From NCBI GenBank assembly GCA_941918925.1, contig OW799235.1, forward strand, positions 35,453,201-35,517,200: DNA of 64,000 nucleotides. The letters run 5' to 3'. The notes under the pieces are model-generated. The model was not told the origin of the DNA. It saw only the letters and a program-made list of their open reading frames with translations, and searched no databases. The position numbers and the translations under genes are program-made. This DNA comes from Phyto melanocephala. Taxonomy: Eukaryota; Arthropoda; Insecta; Diptera; Rhinophoridae. This document shows, piece by piece, positions 22,880 to 34,320 of this stretch. How positions within the stretch are numbered: the first letter of the stretch is position 1; the number at the start of each line of letters is the position of its first letter.

Positions 22880-23148
22880 ATTCACAGGGCTTCAGTTTCA
22901 ATTTGACATTCCTTAGTAGTGCATGGTGGTTGTGTTGCAAATAAAAAAAATACTAATAAGAAAAGAAATTACAATAAGAAAAACACAAGCTCAAGAAAAT
23001 TTTACTACAAACAAAATTGTGATATAAATCACATTTATAAAGTAACAAAAACAATCTCGATGAGGTTGTTATTGTTGTCGTTAATATTAGTTGTTTGGCA
23101 AAACACGATATATTAAGCTAAAAATAGGCTTAAACAACGTTGTTCATT
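22880..23148 (+). promoter_or_regulatory. putative transcription start and 5' leader of the host exon
   Basis: GGCTTCAGTTTC near 22888 resembles the fly initiator TCAGT(T/C). No TATA box is obvious 30 bases upstream. The following 260 bases are A-rich and lead to the ATG at 23149. This rests on a short consensus only. Confidence 0.25.
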
Positions 23149-23456
23149 ATGAATTGGGCCATATCCAATTTAACCGGAAGTAATCGCGTTAGTCGCGCCA
23201 TTTTAGTTCGTTACTCTCAAGTTCCTTTGGCTGAAGCCGAATCAACGCCACAAACTCCCTCTGCGTCTTCCACGGTTACAAATCAAACATCGTCTTCGTT
23301 TGCTGCTACATTTTTGCATGGCTCACGTCATGTTCCTGGTCGTGCTGTCCCCCGCAATGCTGCTACAAACCATAACCATAATTCAACGGCAGTAACGGCA
23401 GCTACTCAAATTTCCCTACCGTTGGATGTTGAGGAGACGGTAACCTGTTTTTGTAG
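23149..23456 (+). CDS. host protein, likely first coding exon (unidentified)
   Basis: The ATG at 23149 (A at -3) opens a 102-codon frame that ends at a splice donor TTGTAG|GTAAAT; the frame would otherwise stop at the TAA inside the donor, so a phase-2 intron is likely. Base composition is clearly less AT-rich than the surroundings and the third positions look coding. The protein starts MNWAISNLTGSNRVSRAILV, continues RYSQVPLAEAE, then a Ser/Thr/Ala-rich linker, HGSRHVPGRAVPRN, a His/Asn run, and ends near LPLDVEETVTCFCR. The basic-amphipathic start could be a targeting or membrane-contact segment and the CFC pair could be lipidated, but both are guesses. I do not recognise the gene. No downstream exon is visible before 64000; the next may lie far away or within filler I could not resolve. 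It is the only host coding sequence I would defend. Confidence 0.6.
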
Positions 23457-23999
23457 GTAAATCATTTTGATTGCAAAAACAACTATTAAAAGGATTTCTT
23501 AATTAACATTTTTAAGAAACAGAGCTAAAGGAACGATTATTTAGTTTTTTTTTCATTAAATGTTAAATTCAACCACATTTACAACGTTGCAAATGTAAAC
23601 ATTAATTAGTTTTGCTAGAAATCACTTGCCTGTGTTATGCTGGAAAGGGATTTTAAAAAATATGTTCCTGTAGTAAAATTATTATTGAGGAATCCAGCAA
23701 CTGCAAGTAATTTTATTAGGTTTAAGGAGATTCTGATTTTAAAGAAAATCTAAAATTTTTAATGAATTCTTTAAACAAAGTTTATACATAGAAAAAACTG
23801 TTTCAAATAATATATAAAACGTGAAACGATTTTCAACAACATTTTAGACAATTTATGAAAACATTTTATAAAAAAATTATTAGATTGTCCTGGCGTATCA
23901 AGAGTGTGCCAATTTGAGGCATCATTTTAATTAAAAAAAAGCTTTTTGAGATGTTAAAAATGTATTTATTTCAGTTTGTTTGTAATAAATAAAATAATA
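23457..23999. other. probable start of a long intron, no other feature
   Basis: Follows the donor at 23457. AT-rich, no recognisable gene or repeat end. Confidence 0.4.
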
Positions 24000-24270
24000 A
24001 GGTTCCGGTTAAAAATTAAAAAAAAAATGAGGCCGGTCAAGTGACTCCTTAGTGGTTCGGCAGGGTCGCAATCTTTTACCATAATTCTCAACCACGTTCT
24101 ACCATAAACTGTTGTCAATAGTTGATATCTGCTCGATAGTGATTTTTTTAGGTTCTTGAACTATTGTAGGATTATTGCAGCACACTTTTGATTACCAAAC
24201 ACCCCATTAAAAATAGTCTAAAGTTGTCAAATCGCACGATCTTGGTGGCCAATTCACGAGAAATAATGTG
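24000..24270 (-). pseudogene. mariner C-terminal fragment
   Basis: The left end GGTTCCGGTTAAAAATTAAA, next to TA, matches the end of the 21467 copy. The minus-strand reading gives the IVRFDNFRLFLMGCL block (a decayed form of the third catalytic aspartate region, CDLTTLDYFLWG in intact relatives), then decayed C-terminal codons with several stops. No 5' half is attached. Confidence 0.6.
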
Positions 24271-25019
24271 ATTCTCGATTCTCACATATTTTTAACGTCT
24301 AAGACATAAATTTTCCACTACAAAAAACTTTGAACAGCTGTTTCTATTGACCATTGATACTTAAAATTTGAACACCTTTTGTGAATTATTTTATAAAATA
24401 AAGTTTGCATTTACGAAATTTTCTTCCAGTAAGTAGAACATCAAAAGCTCCACTTTAAATTCAGTGTTAATGATTAAAAAACAAAATATTCTTTCTATGA
24501 CAATACTGTAAAATTGTATGCCATCTAATCGAATTTTATTCTTTTGCGTTACAACCAAGCGAAATGGCTTAAAAGTTTAATGCGATACAATTAATTTACT
24601 GAATAAAATATTTGACAATAATTTTCATTAAATGAATCTGTTAACTGGGTCCTCGTTTGTGGCATTCAGTTAACGTCTTTAGATTATCCATCCGGTGTTG
24701 CTATAGCCTTGTTGTTATCAACAACAACTCTGTAATGGCAATTCCGAACAAATTGATTTCACTCGGACTACAGAGCAGGGACATATTTTTATTTATATGT
24801 AAAGTTGCTTGTCCACGCTACTAAACCAGCAAGAGCATTTTTGCTGAAATAATCCTGTTTTAATATATATAAAAAATTACTCGTTTAATTAAGCCAATAT
24901 TTTATTTTATTTAAAAATATTTTGTTTCTAAAAAACACTCTTTACAGGTGCACATGCTTACAGGTTTTGTAAAGAGTGTTTTCTTTAATCTCTAAAAATT
25001 GCTAAAAAAAAAAAAAAAA
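24271..25019. other. stretch without recognisable gene; contains a perfect hairpin
   Basis: No coding pattern. At 24932..24946 AAAACACTCTTTACA is perfectly complementary to 24968..24982, with a 21-base loop. Confidence 0.5.
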
Positions 25020-25500
25020 CACAAAAGTCAATTTTAATTAATCGCGGGTGGTCTTGACAATATGTATTCTGAGTGTCAATTTTTGGGAAATTTTTTCTAT
25101 CATTGCTGGCCGTATGTCACGTATAGCGCAAACAATTTTGGCCTATTCCACAGGTGCAATTCTCGATATTAACTTATCGCCAAATTTTGATTTCAGTTAA
25201 TCGATGGTAGTGGCCACCGTTTGGCATGTAGCACCATCTTGTTAAATCCACATCTCGCCTGGATCAATGCCGTCCATAATTTCAAACAAAAAATTGATTG
25301 ATCATAGTGGTAACGATCTTCATTGACCGTAGCACGAGTTCCGGATTCATTTGTAAGGAAATAATGATGCAACCAAAGAGTTGAGCGCTTCAAACGGTGA
25401 ATTTTTCTGGATGTAATTGAGGTTGAAGGGTCTGTGTAAGATTGCTCTTACTATATGTAAATACGGCAATTTTGTTTGTTAAAAAACCCATTAAGCCAGA
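25020..25500 (-). pseudogene. decayed mariner transposase, 3' two thirds
   Basis: The minus strand shows, in shifting frames, SNLTQTLQPQLHPEKFTV (the region before WCG), FLTNESGTRATVNEDRY (the VNGERY region), a CGFNKMVLHA block where FQQDGATCHT is expected, and the C-terminal KFGDKLISRIAPVEW. The second catalytic aspartate is lost. Ends were not identified. Confidence 0.6.
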
Positions 25501-25851
25501 GATTAACTTACTGATAATTTGGTATCATTATTTAAGCGGCAATCTATTCTATGATGATTAATCGCAGTATACTGATCATAAATGACATATAGTGAGCACA
25601 GCATGACAGTTTGTTTAACACTATTTAATATACTATTTTCATCAGTCGCAAAATAACCGTACTGAAAATGGCACGTATTTTTAAACTAAATTTGCAACTG
25701 GTGTTTAATTGAAACGTCGCAATATTAATACGTATTTAAGGCTGCTATTGTGCACCCTCTAATGTATTGATATGATAATTTTGTATTTTATGGATAAAAA
25801 TCCGATAAAAAATACATATTTTGCTTAGACTGCAATATCTACAAATATGTA

Positions 25852-27384
25852 AAGGGTGGTCCAACCATACTGCAGGATGTTAATTGTGAGCCACACTTTA
25901 ACTTCAATTTTTTCTTAACTTAATTTGACATTTCTTTGTTTCAGTGTTTGACAAATTCAATCATGGGTAGGTACACAATTGATCAGCGCCTTAAGATTGT
26001 TGAAGCGTTTTTTTTTTAATAATGGGTGTTCAAATCAAAATGTATTTCGAGCACTTGATTTTTTTTTTGTTCAGCATAATCTACTAAATGTGTCCGCAAT
26101 CGGCAGAATTATGCGCAAATTTCAGTATGGCATTAGAGCTGGCAATCTAGACTTGTCGTCTTGCCCACCAGTTTCACATCCCATGATCATCACTGATAAG
26201 ATTTTTTTAAAAGATTTAAATATAGACGCTCAATTGACTTAAGAGCTGAAGCTTACTGACCATTTCTAGACTCGTAAATACGCCGAATGTTTGGTTGAAC
26301 AGACAAAAGTGATTGGTGACTTTACAATAAAAAAATCATCCAGAAACGAGGCACATTTTCATCTCAGTAGATTCGTTAACAAGCAGAATTACCGCGTTTG
26401 GATAAATGAGAATACACGCGTTATTGTTTGAAAGTCAATGCTTGGACACTACTACTTTGAAAATGAGGCCAGCCTAAGTAGCAGTTACCGTGAATGGTGT
26501 TCGCTATCGCGAGATGAAAACGAACTTTTCCAGAAATTTAGGATATGGACTTGGACGATATGTGTTTCTAACAGGGTGGTACCACTTGACATACAACCAA
26601 CGAAACAATGGCTTTTTTGAGCAAGAAATCCAAAGGCCGTGTAATGTTACTTCATGGCTATGTTAAGTGGCCACCACGATCATGTGATTGAATACCGTGG
26701 GACTTCTTTGTTGGGGTATATTTTTTAAAAACAAAGTGTACATCAGTAAGCCAAGATGAGATAATTTGGCATACATGTTAATGACATTGCACCTCAATTA
26801 TGTTTCAGTGTCATTGTGAATGCATTCACAAATAGTGACTGTTGGGTATAGTTCATTGTCTGGCAGCATCATCGGGCCAAACTTCTTCAAAAATAAGGTC
26901 AGACAATTAGTTATCGTGAATGCTGTTCGCTATCACGAGATGATATAGACCCGGGCGATATGTAGTTCCAACAGGATGGTGCTACTTGCCACACAACCAA
27001 CGAAACAATATCTCTTGCGCGAGAAATTCAATGGCCGTGTTATCTCACGTACTGGTGATATTAATTGGCCTCCACGAACATGTGATCTGACACCGTCTTA
27101 TTTCTTTCTTAGGAGATATTTAAAAACAAAAATTCGTCAATAAGCCAAGAATAATTCGGTACTTTAACGACATTAAACCTCAATTATGTCTCAGTGTCAT
27201 TGAAAATATCGACCATTGGATATAATTATACCACCGGAACCGTGGCGAGCATTTGGCCGATATTTTGTTTCACACATAATTGTCATAGATCTTTTCTATC
27301 ATAATGAGAGATGTTAAGATAATTCTTTGAAAGCTTTTTGTTTTATTTACAATTAACTTTGTGCTTTTTGGCTAGACCACCTTG
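25852..27384 (+). mobile_element. chimeric mariner element with duplicated 3' half
   Basis: Ends AAGGGTGGTCCAACC and GGCTAGACCACCTTG with TA flanks mark the element; it is 1.53 kb, longer than the usual 1.3 kb. The 5' part encodes a decayed helix-turn-helix start (25963 onward) and RNEAHFHLSRFVNKQNYRVW, where the first catalytic aspartate has become asparagine. The 3' half then occurs twice: once at about 26437..26830 and again at about 26860..27270, each with its own catalytic-region DNA (ACAACCAACGAAACAAT in both) and its own SVIGNI/SVIVN C-terminal region. All frames are broken. Origin by recombination between two copies or by insertion of one into another are both possible. Confidence 0.7.
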
Positions 27385-27856
27385 TACATATATTTATGTG
27401 TGAATAACAATTTTGTCATTTCTAGTTATTATCAATTTTAAACAAACTTGTTAGCAGCTTATATTTTTTTATTTAAATACATACATCATTGATACTTAGG
27501 GATAACACACTTTCAGCTACAACAATGCATGTTGTACAATAATAAACACTTTTTAATATTTTTTCGCGTTTAATCGCAAAATAAATAAAATACAAAAGAA
27601 AAACTTAAAAGCAAATTATCACGCAATGAATGTCGTGAAAATTTAAGAAGAATTTATGTAAATAATTGATATTTTTTATCAATAGTGCGGATAACAAATT
27701 TGTATCGAAAAAAAAAATTGTAGTTGCATTAAGTTAAATGAAACTTAAGTCGTGCAATAAATAATCTTTCTTTTTATTACGTTAGCTTTTATATGTACAT
27801 ACGTCAGATACTTTTATTTTAAAACTCATTACTTTTAAATTGTTATTACGATCAAA
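27385..27856. other. AT-rich stretch without recognisable gene
   Basis: Nothing recognised beyond simple sequence. Confidence 0.45.
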
Positions 27857-28171
27857 ATGGACTGCGAAAAAAAGTACGTGAAAATATAATTAATTAAAAC
27901 TTAAAAAAAAACCGTCATAGAATTTTAAAAAATTGCAAAAAATATGAAAGTTGACTCTCGAACTGTTTCAAATGCCATTAAACGGTATAAGGAAAACCTG
28001 AGCATTAAAAGAAAGCCTGGATCAGGAAGTAAAAAAGGTCCAAGGGATATTGGTAAGGTAAAAGAAGTCGAGCAACTGTTTCGAAGAGCACCTAACACTT
28101 CTATCAGAAAAGCAGCCCGTACGGTGAAATGCTCTAATAGTTTTGTCCAAAGGGCCAAAGCTTATGCTTGA
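27857..28171 (+). pseudogene. DD37E Tc1/mariner transposase N-terminal fragment
   Basis: Starts MDCEKK at 27857, loses frame, and is open from 27944: MKVDSRTVSNAIKRYKENLS then IKRKPGSGSKKGPRD, KEVEQLFRRAP and VKCSNSFVQRAKAYA before a stop. These are two helix-turn-helix blocks joined by a basic linker with the GSG hinge, as at the start of the element at 49832..51128. The catalytic part is absent; a CATA/TATG microsatellite follows directly. Confidence 0.7.
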
Positions 28172-28179
28172 CTGAGAAG

Positions 28180-28245
28180 ACATACACTCCTTATATACAT
28201 ATATGTACATATGTACATTCATATGTATGTACATAAGTTTGTATT
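28180..28245. repeat. TATG/CATA microsatellite
   Basis: Alternating ACATATATGTACATATGTAC words follow the transposase fragment. Similar tracts occur near 28765..28810, 31700..31745, 38459..38490 and 63846..63870. Confidence 0.7.
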
Positions 28246-29559
28246 TGTCAAAAGTCATAATAGGTATTGTATTAGTTATAAAAAACTTGCTAATAAACCA
28301 AAAATCTTTAATAATTTACGGTTACAATTTTTGAAAGATTTATAATAGTAAATTACTAAAACCATCTCTACACTAAATCATGTTTCTTCAATTTCTTTCC
28401 ATTCAACTATGGCTCGTACCAAAAACATTAAGATTTATGATTTTAAGAATCTATAGACCGACTAAATTTAATTTCGTATCTACATACCTTCTTTTATTTT
28501 TCATTTTTGGCAACATCTATTAGATCTAAAAACTAAACTCTTTTGTTGGCTTATACACCAGCAATAACAAATACAATATGTACCTACATATGTACATAGG
28601 TACAACTAATTATAATGGTGCAATAATGAATTATTCATGCAACAAAAGTGTTTTTTTGTTGTTGTTATATTTCGGGTCTATCAAAGGGAAGTTGCAAAGT
28701 TTTTCTTATTTTTATTTGGGTATTTCCTTTATTTATATGGCTTCTTAGAAATACATTCATACATACTTATGTTTGTATGTACATACATACATATGTATGT
28801 ATGTATCAAATGTGTGGTATTGTTTTGCTGCTTTTTCTGTTTGCTTAGTTTTTAGTACCAATATGTCGTAACAGAAACACAGATAGTTCAACACAATAAA
28901 AAAAACTAAAATATCTACAAAAACAACACAAAATCTAACGTAGAGAGAAGGACTACAATGTCCGTTGTTCATGCTGGGAATAATTTACACATGGTCTTCA
29001 GAGATGTAAAGCGCACTTACACACATAAACACATGTTTATATACTTATGTATGTGTGTATCTATTTTCAGATACGCAACATGAAAATTATTATTTTTGCG
29101 CAGTAAAATTTTATAAGCAACATTACAATTTTTAAACAGTTAGAATACATACATGCAAATGTAAATTGATTTTTTTTCCTTACTCTTTTTTTACATTATT
29201 TCTCTTAATTCAAGTTTGTTCTCTATATTTCCTTCTACCATTTATAGTGATGCCAACCTATGCCATTTTTAGCTTAATTTTGCTGTAAACCAAAAAATAT
29301 TTTTTAGTGAAAAAAAACTCAAACCTATCACAATTATCTCACTTTTTTCTAAAAAATTTAAAACTCAATTTGTTTTTGATAGCTTTAAAGAAATGTACAG
29401 CAACGCCAAAAAACTAAGAACGTTAAGTAAATCTGGCTTTAAAATTATAAAACTTTTTATTTGAAATATTGCGACTATTTGTAGGGTTATTTTTATTCAG
29501 TCGTTCTATTTTTTTTTAATAATTCGGTTTCAGATTTGGCAATATACATATACAGGCTA
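28246..29559. other. stretch without recognisable gene
   Basis: Open frames at 28637..28972 run through the TATG microsatellite and have no motif. The section 29249..29545 begins and ends with GATGCCAAC/TTTGGCAAT but these are too short to call an element. Confidence 0.4.
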
Positions 29560-30260
29560 TTTTTTCAAAGGGAATTTTTTTAAATTGACATGAAATTTAC
29601 TTTATTTAAATATGACTTCTGGGTGGATCAGACGTAGTCTAATCTGGCCGTATATCGGCAATAACAAGGCGAATGTTGTCCTTCAAGTTGTCAATCGGGC
29701 TAGTTAGCTTAGACTAGTAAACCCAACAGAAATGAGTCTAGTGGCGTTAAATGCCAATTAACTAGACGGAAGCGTCAAACTATGCGATTATCAAACATTT
29801 CCTTAAAAAATAGATCAGTTGTGGTACGAGCTGTGTGACATGTTGCGCCATCTTGTTGAAACCACAGCTCTACATTATGGTTGTTCAATTGATGAACGAA
29901 GAATCAGTAATCATGCCTCTATAGTGGTCACCATTAAATATAAAGTTCTGACGAGCATTGTTTTCAAAGAAGTATTAACCAATGATTCTACCAGCCCATA
30001 AAGCCCACCAAACATCCAGCTTTTTCTTTTCTGGATGAACGGTGTCTTAATATACACTTAAGGATTCATTCAAACAAAGGTGAGTTTCTTCGCTAAACAA
30101 AATTTGCTTTTCAAAATCGGGTGACTGCAATCTTGTTTTGCTCAGTTTGTTTCAGTTATCAGTCTGTTCATGTTTAATTGGCAAAACATATTAAACATAA
30201 ATCACTTGACTGCTGACAAAATATCCGCCAGCTAAAAATCTGTTGCCAACATAAAGTTTT
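29560..30260 (-). pseudogene. decayed mariner transposase
   Basis: The minus strand shows KQILFSEETHLCLNESL near 30110 (first catalytic block, aspartate to glutamate), then VHPEKKKLDVWWAL, GDHYRGMITDS near 29900, STRWRNMSH where the QQDG block belongs, and a C-terminal IDNLKDNIRLVIADIRPD in a different frame near 29690..29640. Many stops and frameshifts. Exact ends are uncertain. Confidence 0.6.
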
Positions 30261-30709
30261 ATACCTCTATAAAAAAACTTCCTTTACAGGTAATAATAAT
30301 ACATACTCATAAAATGATATAAAAATAGCTAAATAATTTTTCCAAATTTTAAGTGTTTGTTAAAAATTGAGTTAACATACATATAATTGTGAAAAATCTG
30401 TACAGAAATATTTTTGAAAAATTTGTATAGTATTAAATAAATTCGATTTAAATTTCGAAGCAAAACTTTTTACAATGTGTATTTCTAAACTAGATTGAAA
30501 AACTACTGAATGGGTTTTGGTAAAATTTGGCTGGAGGTTCGCTAATATCTGTGTTAGGATATCTTGTATCGTGGAAAAAGAAGAAGAAAAAGAAAGCAGA
30601 AATGAAAATATGATATTTTACCAATTTAAATAATTCCAAAAAAGTTAGTGAGAAATAACCCCATGCAAACTTGGGAGAAAAAAATTATAACTTGTAATAC
30701 GAAGTTTTC
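30261..30709. other. AT-rich stretch without recognisable gene
   Basis: Nothing recognised. Confidence 0.45.
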
Positions 30710-31026
30710 TTCGCTTTGGTTTGACCCACAGCTACTATTGAAGAATTCCTCTCGACGATGAAGAGTCGGTGCATCACTTTCTGTGCAACTGACCAGCTTT
30801 ACAGGAACTCAGATTGAATTTATCGGTCGGTGATTTTTCTAAGATATAGTTGGTCTCTCAAAAGTTTTCTTGGTCAACCTAGGGTCCTTTCTCAAAAGCA
30901 CCCGGGTTTTTTCACAAAGAATCCTGATGAGTTTTGCGATACTGCGGTTTTTGTACTTTGGTTATTTGCCTTTTGATCTCTGAGTGAGCTTAGTAACGGC
31001 GAGCTAATTATCTAACTTAACCTAGT
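30710..31026 (+). pseudogene. 3' end of an RNase-H-bearing LINE, decayed
   Basis: One frame reads IPLDDEESVHHFLCN, stop, PALQELRLNLSVGDFSK. This is the zinc-knuckle-like region after RNase H (C..C..EE..HLLC..P) seen intact in the LINE at 36834..37758 (DNEEEEETTEHLLCNRPVF). The stretch ends TTATCTAACTTAACCTAG, like the CTAACCTAACCTA tail of that LINE. Heavily mutated and 5'-truncated. Confidence 0.55.
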
Positions 31027-31270
31027 GAAAAATAAAAGCATGCACAAACACAACAGAAAAAGAAATACAAAAAAAATTACCTAACAACTATGTTGAAATA
31101 TATATTCAAATAAAACGGTTTATCGATTCTGTTGGGACCAGCTTATCAGTCCGAGCCCACTAGCTTAATTCTCATTCGAAAAAATTAAATTGATTTTGCC
31201 TAAAATCGTATATTAATATAGCCCCACTTTTTAATACTCACTCATTTTGAGTTTCGAAAGTTGACATCAC

Positions 31271-31530
31271 TGCATTTACTTTGCTTCACTGTTATGTTTT
31301 TTATAGTTGTTGTTGTGCTCAGCTGTTCTGTTACTGTGCGTTCGTTGTCTCGGTTGGCGAAAGTAAACCCGCCATCGAACAGAGAGAAACTAGTTTTTTG
31401 CATTTACTTTGCTTCACTGTTGTGTGTTTGTTATTGTTGCTGTGCTCAGCTGTTATGTTACTGTGCGGTCGCTGTCTCTGTTGGCGAAAGAAAAACCAAA
31501 ACACAAGACAGACAGAAACTGGATTTTTGT
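31271..31530. repeat. two-unit tandem duplication of about 128 bp
   Basis: TGCATTTACTTTGCTTCACT occurs at 31271 and 31399, and the following bases (GTGCTCAGCTGTT, TTACTGTGCG, GTTGGCGAAAG) align along both units with moderate divergence. The overlapping open frames are a by-product; no protein family is recognised. Confidence 0.7.
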
Positions 31531-31840
31531 TTGTTTTTGTACTATTACTTATTCTCAGAGGGTTTATATAAAACAGCTGATTTTTGTTTTTGTACAAAAA
31601 TAAAGAAAAACATCTGTTAATGTATTTCTGTTTGTTACTTGTGTATGTATATATGTGTTTGTTTCTTTTTTTTTATTACAGTTAGTTACAGAATCTGAAA
31701 AACATATGTATGTATGTATAGGTATATGTAAGTATGTATGTATGTACGAAGAGAAAACTTGATGTAGAGAGAATATTATTGATTTATTATAAAAGGCTGG
31801 TTAAATCAATTTACATATGTATGTATTTAAATTATTTATA

Positions 31841-34320
31841 GGGTAAGTGTACCAGTAGTCGGCAGTTTAAGACTTTTGTTTCTTTTAAAGCTACCACCTC
31901 TGCTTGTATTAATTTGCTATGGGATTGATGGCTAATTATAACAATTCAGTTATTTGTATTGTTTTAGACAAACAAAAAAGAATTTGAAATTTTTTTTATT
32001 AAAATTGAGAAATTTGCAGATTTTGTAAAAAGGTGCACATTTGCCTATAGTCGGCACCAATTTTCCACTTTTCGGCATGTAATGATCCTATTGTCGGCAT
32101 ATCATATTTTAGTGTAAAAAATATTAAATCGAGAGGAATTTAAAGTGTATTTTATTTAAAATAAAGGGTTTTACATTTCCATATGTTTAATGACATCATG
32201 TATGTAGGTAAAAAATATTAATTTATATTTAAAGTCGTAAAATAAAAAATAATGTTCAATAATATTTTTGTACAAGACTTGTTTTTGAAATTTATTTTTT
32301 GTACATTGGTTCCATTTTAAATGAAAAAACTTAAAAACTTGGTTTTTTATACCTATTTGTACATTTGTGAACTCTTATACCTGTAGCTTCCATAAGAGTA
32401 ACAAATTATTTTAAAAATTTTATATAGTTAGGAACTTCCTTTTTTGATTTTTGCATGCTTCGCATACGAAATCTAATCCAAAAATATCGTCGTATTTTAG
32501 ATTTCTGAATTCAGTGCATTTAAGATGATACCAGTTAGGGCAAGTATCACAACCCACGTTTTTTAGGTCGTCATCTTCAGCGTCGGTATCTAGCCCTTCA
32601 TTACATACTCTACATACTTGCTTCCACTTTCCTTTTTTATGTTTTGATGGTTTGTTTTCTTTTTCCTTTTTTGACGCTCTAGCTTTCGTTCTTTAATAGC
32701 TTCATCTTTAGCATTATTTTCGTTTTCTTTCGCCTGAATATGCTCTCTCCAGGCAAGAGCCGAAATAGCATTTGGGATCTTTGGTTTTGTTCTGGGCTGT
32801 GCGGACGATGATAGCTTTAAAAAATGAAGATGGTTTTTGAAGGATGGTGACACCGACGCTTCAGGGTTTTTCATTAGTGTTTTTAAGATAGATTTGTTTA
32901 AGTTACCTGTTGGGGAACAGCTAATAGGATTAAGTAAAATGTTTTTTATAATGGCGCTACAAATTGAAGAAGTTGGGGAGGAACAATCGGTAGTTTGAGA
33001 TGAGCTTATTGAAGCCTTAAATGAAGCGTTTGATGTATCTTTGTTTTTTAAAGAAGTTGGAGTAGAACAATAGACCGATTCCAAAAAATTGTTTTTATTA
33101 CATGATGATGATGTTGTTTGACTTTTTTGCATTTCTAAAATACCTTCTTCATTAATCAATGGCTATTTCATAATTATTATGGCTAGGCCTTTACTTATCG
33201 CTTCAGCTTCTTTAAGGGATAAGCTAGGATGACGTTTTAAAAAATTGGAGAACCACTTTCTTCCTGGACGATCGTTTGCAAATGGAGAGGCTCTTTTATC
33301 TTGTTTTATAATTCCTTGAACTGTGTTCAGTAAGTCATCAATTTTAAGTGGAAAACCACATTTTGCCAAGTCGTGGCACCACTTTTCCAAACGTTCCTCT
33401 TCCTATTTTGTTAAAATTGTTGGTGGCCCCATTTTTCTAGGACCTTCTAGAACACGACCATGGATTCTATTCTGTAACGTAGAACGTGGAACACCATATT
33501 TTACACTGGCACCTAATATGGATATTCCTCCTTCCCTTATTTCACTTAATGCGTTTTGTAGTGACTGAACAGTGGCCTTACTTTGATCAAAAAATATCTG
33601 AGAATTCAAAAAGTTGTTGTTTCTAGAAATCTTATCCTATTTTATAAACTCTAGTTAAACAAAACTAGTAATAAAAACTACTGCCGACTTTAGGACAACA
33701 ATTGTCCTGTTCTCGGCAGGTCGTAGAGAACTCATTATAAACTATGCCGACTACTGGGTCAACTTGTTTTAAACTCATTTTTTTTACATCCAATGGCATG
33801 TAAAGTGATTACTGAGTAATTTTCTCAAATTTGAGCTAAATTGGGCAAAAATTATAATTTGCCAGTAGTCGGCATTGGGGTGCCGACTACTGAAAAACTT
33901 GATTTTTTTTCGTTCCTAATGTCGGCATCAATTAAAATGATAGAAAAAAAGTTATTTTTATTTTTTTTTCACATTTATAAGGTTCTTTAAACAGTTTTTA
34001 ACCTTTAAAAATCTATTTCAATTAAAAATTTCTTCATTTAACATAATTACTTACATTACAACGTTGACTTTGCCACTAATTTTTCACTAAAAAAACTAAC
34101 ACTATCGCATGTGTTGGAAGACAGTCACTAAACAAAGGCAAAATACTGCCAAAATTACTCATCTAAACTCAATTTTTTCTTTACATATAGAAAGCTAAGA
34201 ACACTTATGAAGCTTATTCGTTTTTATATTAATAAATAATTACCGTCATTCTTATTTATTTGAGATTAAATAAAAAAAATGCCGACTACTGGTACATGCC
34301 GAACTTAGGAGCACTTACCC
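31841..34320 (-). mobile_element. pogo-like element with PHD finger, DDE domain deleted
   Basis: Ends: GGGTAAGTGTACCAGTAGTC on the left; the right end in reverse reads GGGTAAGTG, then about 17 extra bases, then TACCAGTAGTCGGCA. Flanking TA on both sides is the pogo/Tc1 target. TCGGCA words recur below both ends (32050..32100, 33680..33930), probably transposase-binding repeats. The gene is on the minus strand (see next entry). Length is 2.48 kb, about 1 kb short of what a full copy would need. Confidence 0.75.
32450..33609 (-). pseudogene. pogo-like transposase remnant: Psq HTH, CENP-B HTH, linker, PHD finger
   Basis: From 33609 the frame opens with a pipsqueak-type helix-turn-helix (LQNALSEIREGGISILGAS, then KYGVPRSTLQNRIHGR). 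A stop near 33400 precedes a CENP-B/Tc5-type second DNA-binding domain (EKWCHDLAKCGFPLK, GRKWFSNFLKRHPSLSLKEA). After AISKGLAI the DDE nuclease, some 300 residues in the family, is missing. The frame continues past one stop as a Ser-rich linker, then a basic coiled segment with WREHIQAKENENNAKD. A frameshift near 32600 leads to a PHD-type zinc finger: CRVCNE, CDTCPNWYHLKC, FVCEACKNQ, ending at about 32430. PHD fingers read histone tails; on a pogo transposase it could guide insertion. That role is inference. Confidence 0.7.

Noticed and set aside
29249..29545. possible small element bounded by GATGCCAAC / TTTGGCAAT
   Set aside because: Matching ends are too short and no target duplication was found.
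31261..31620. 119-codon frame with Cys/Val-rich repeats
   Set aside because: The repeat in the protein is just the 128-bp DNA duplication; three overlapping frames look equally 'coding'.
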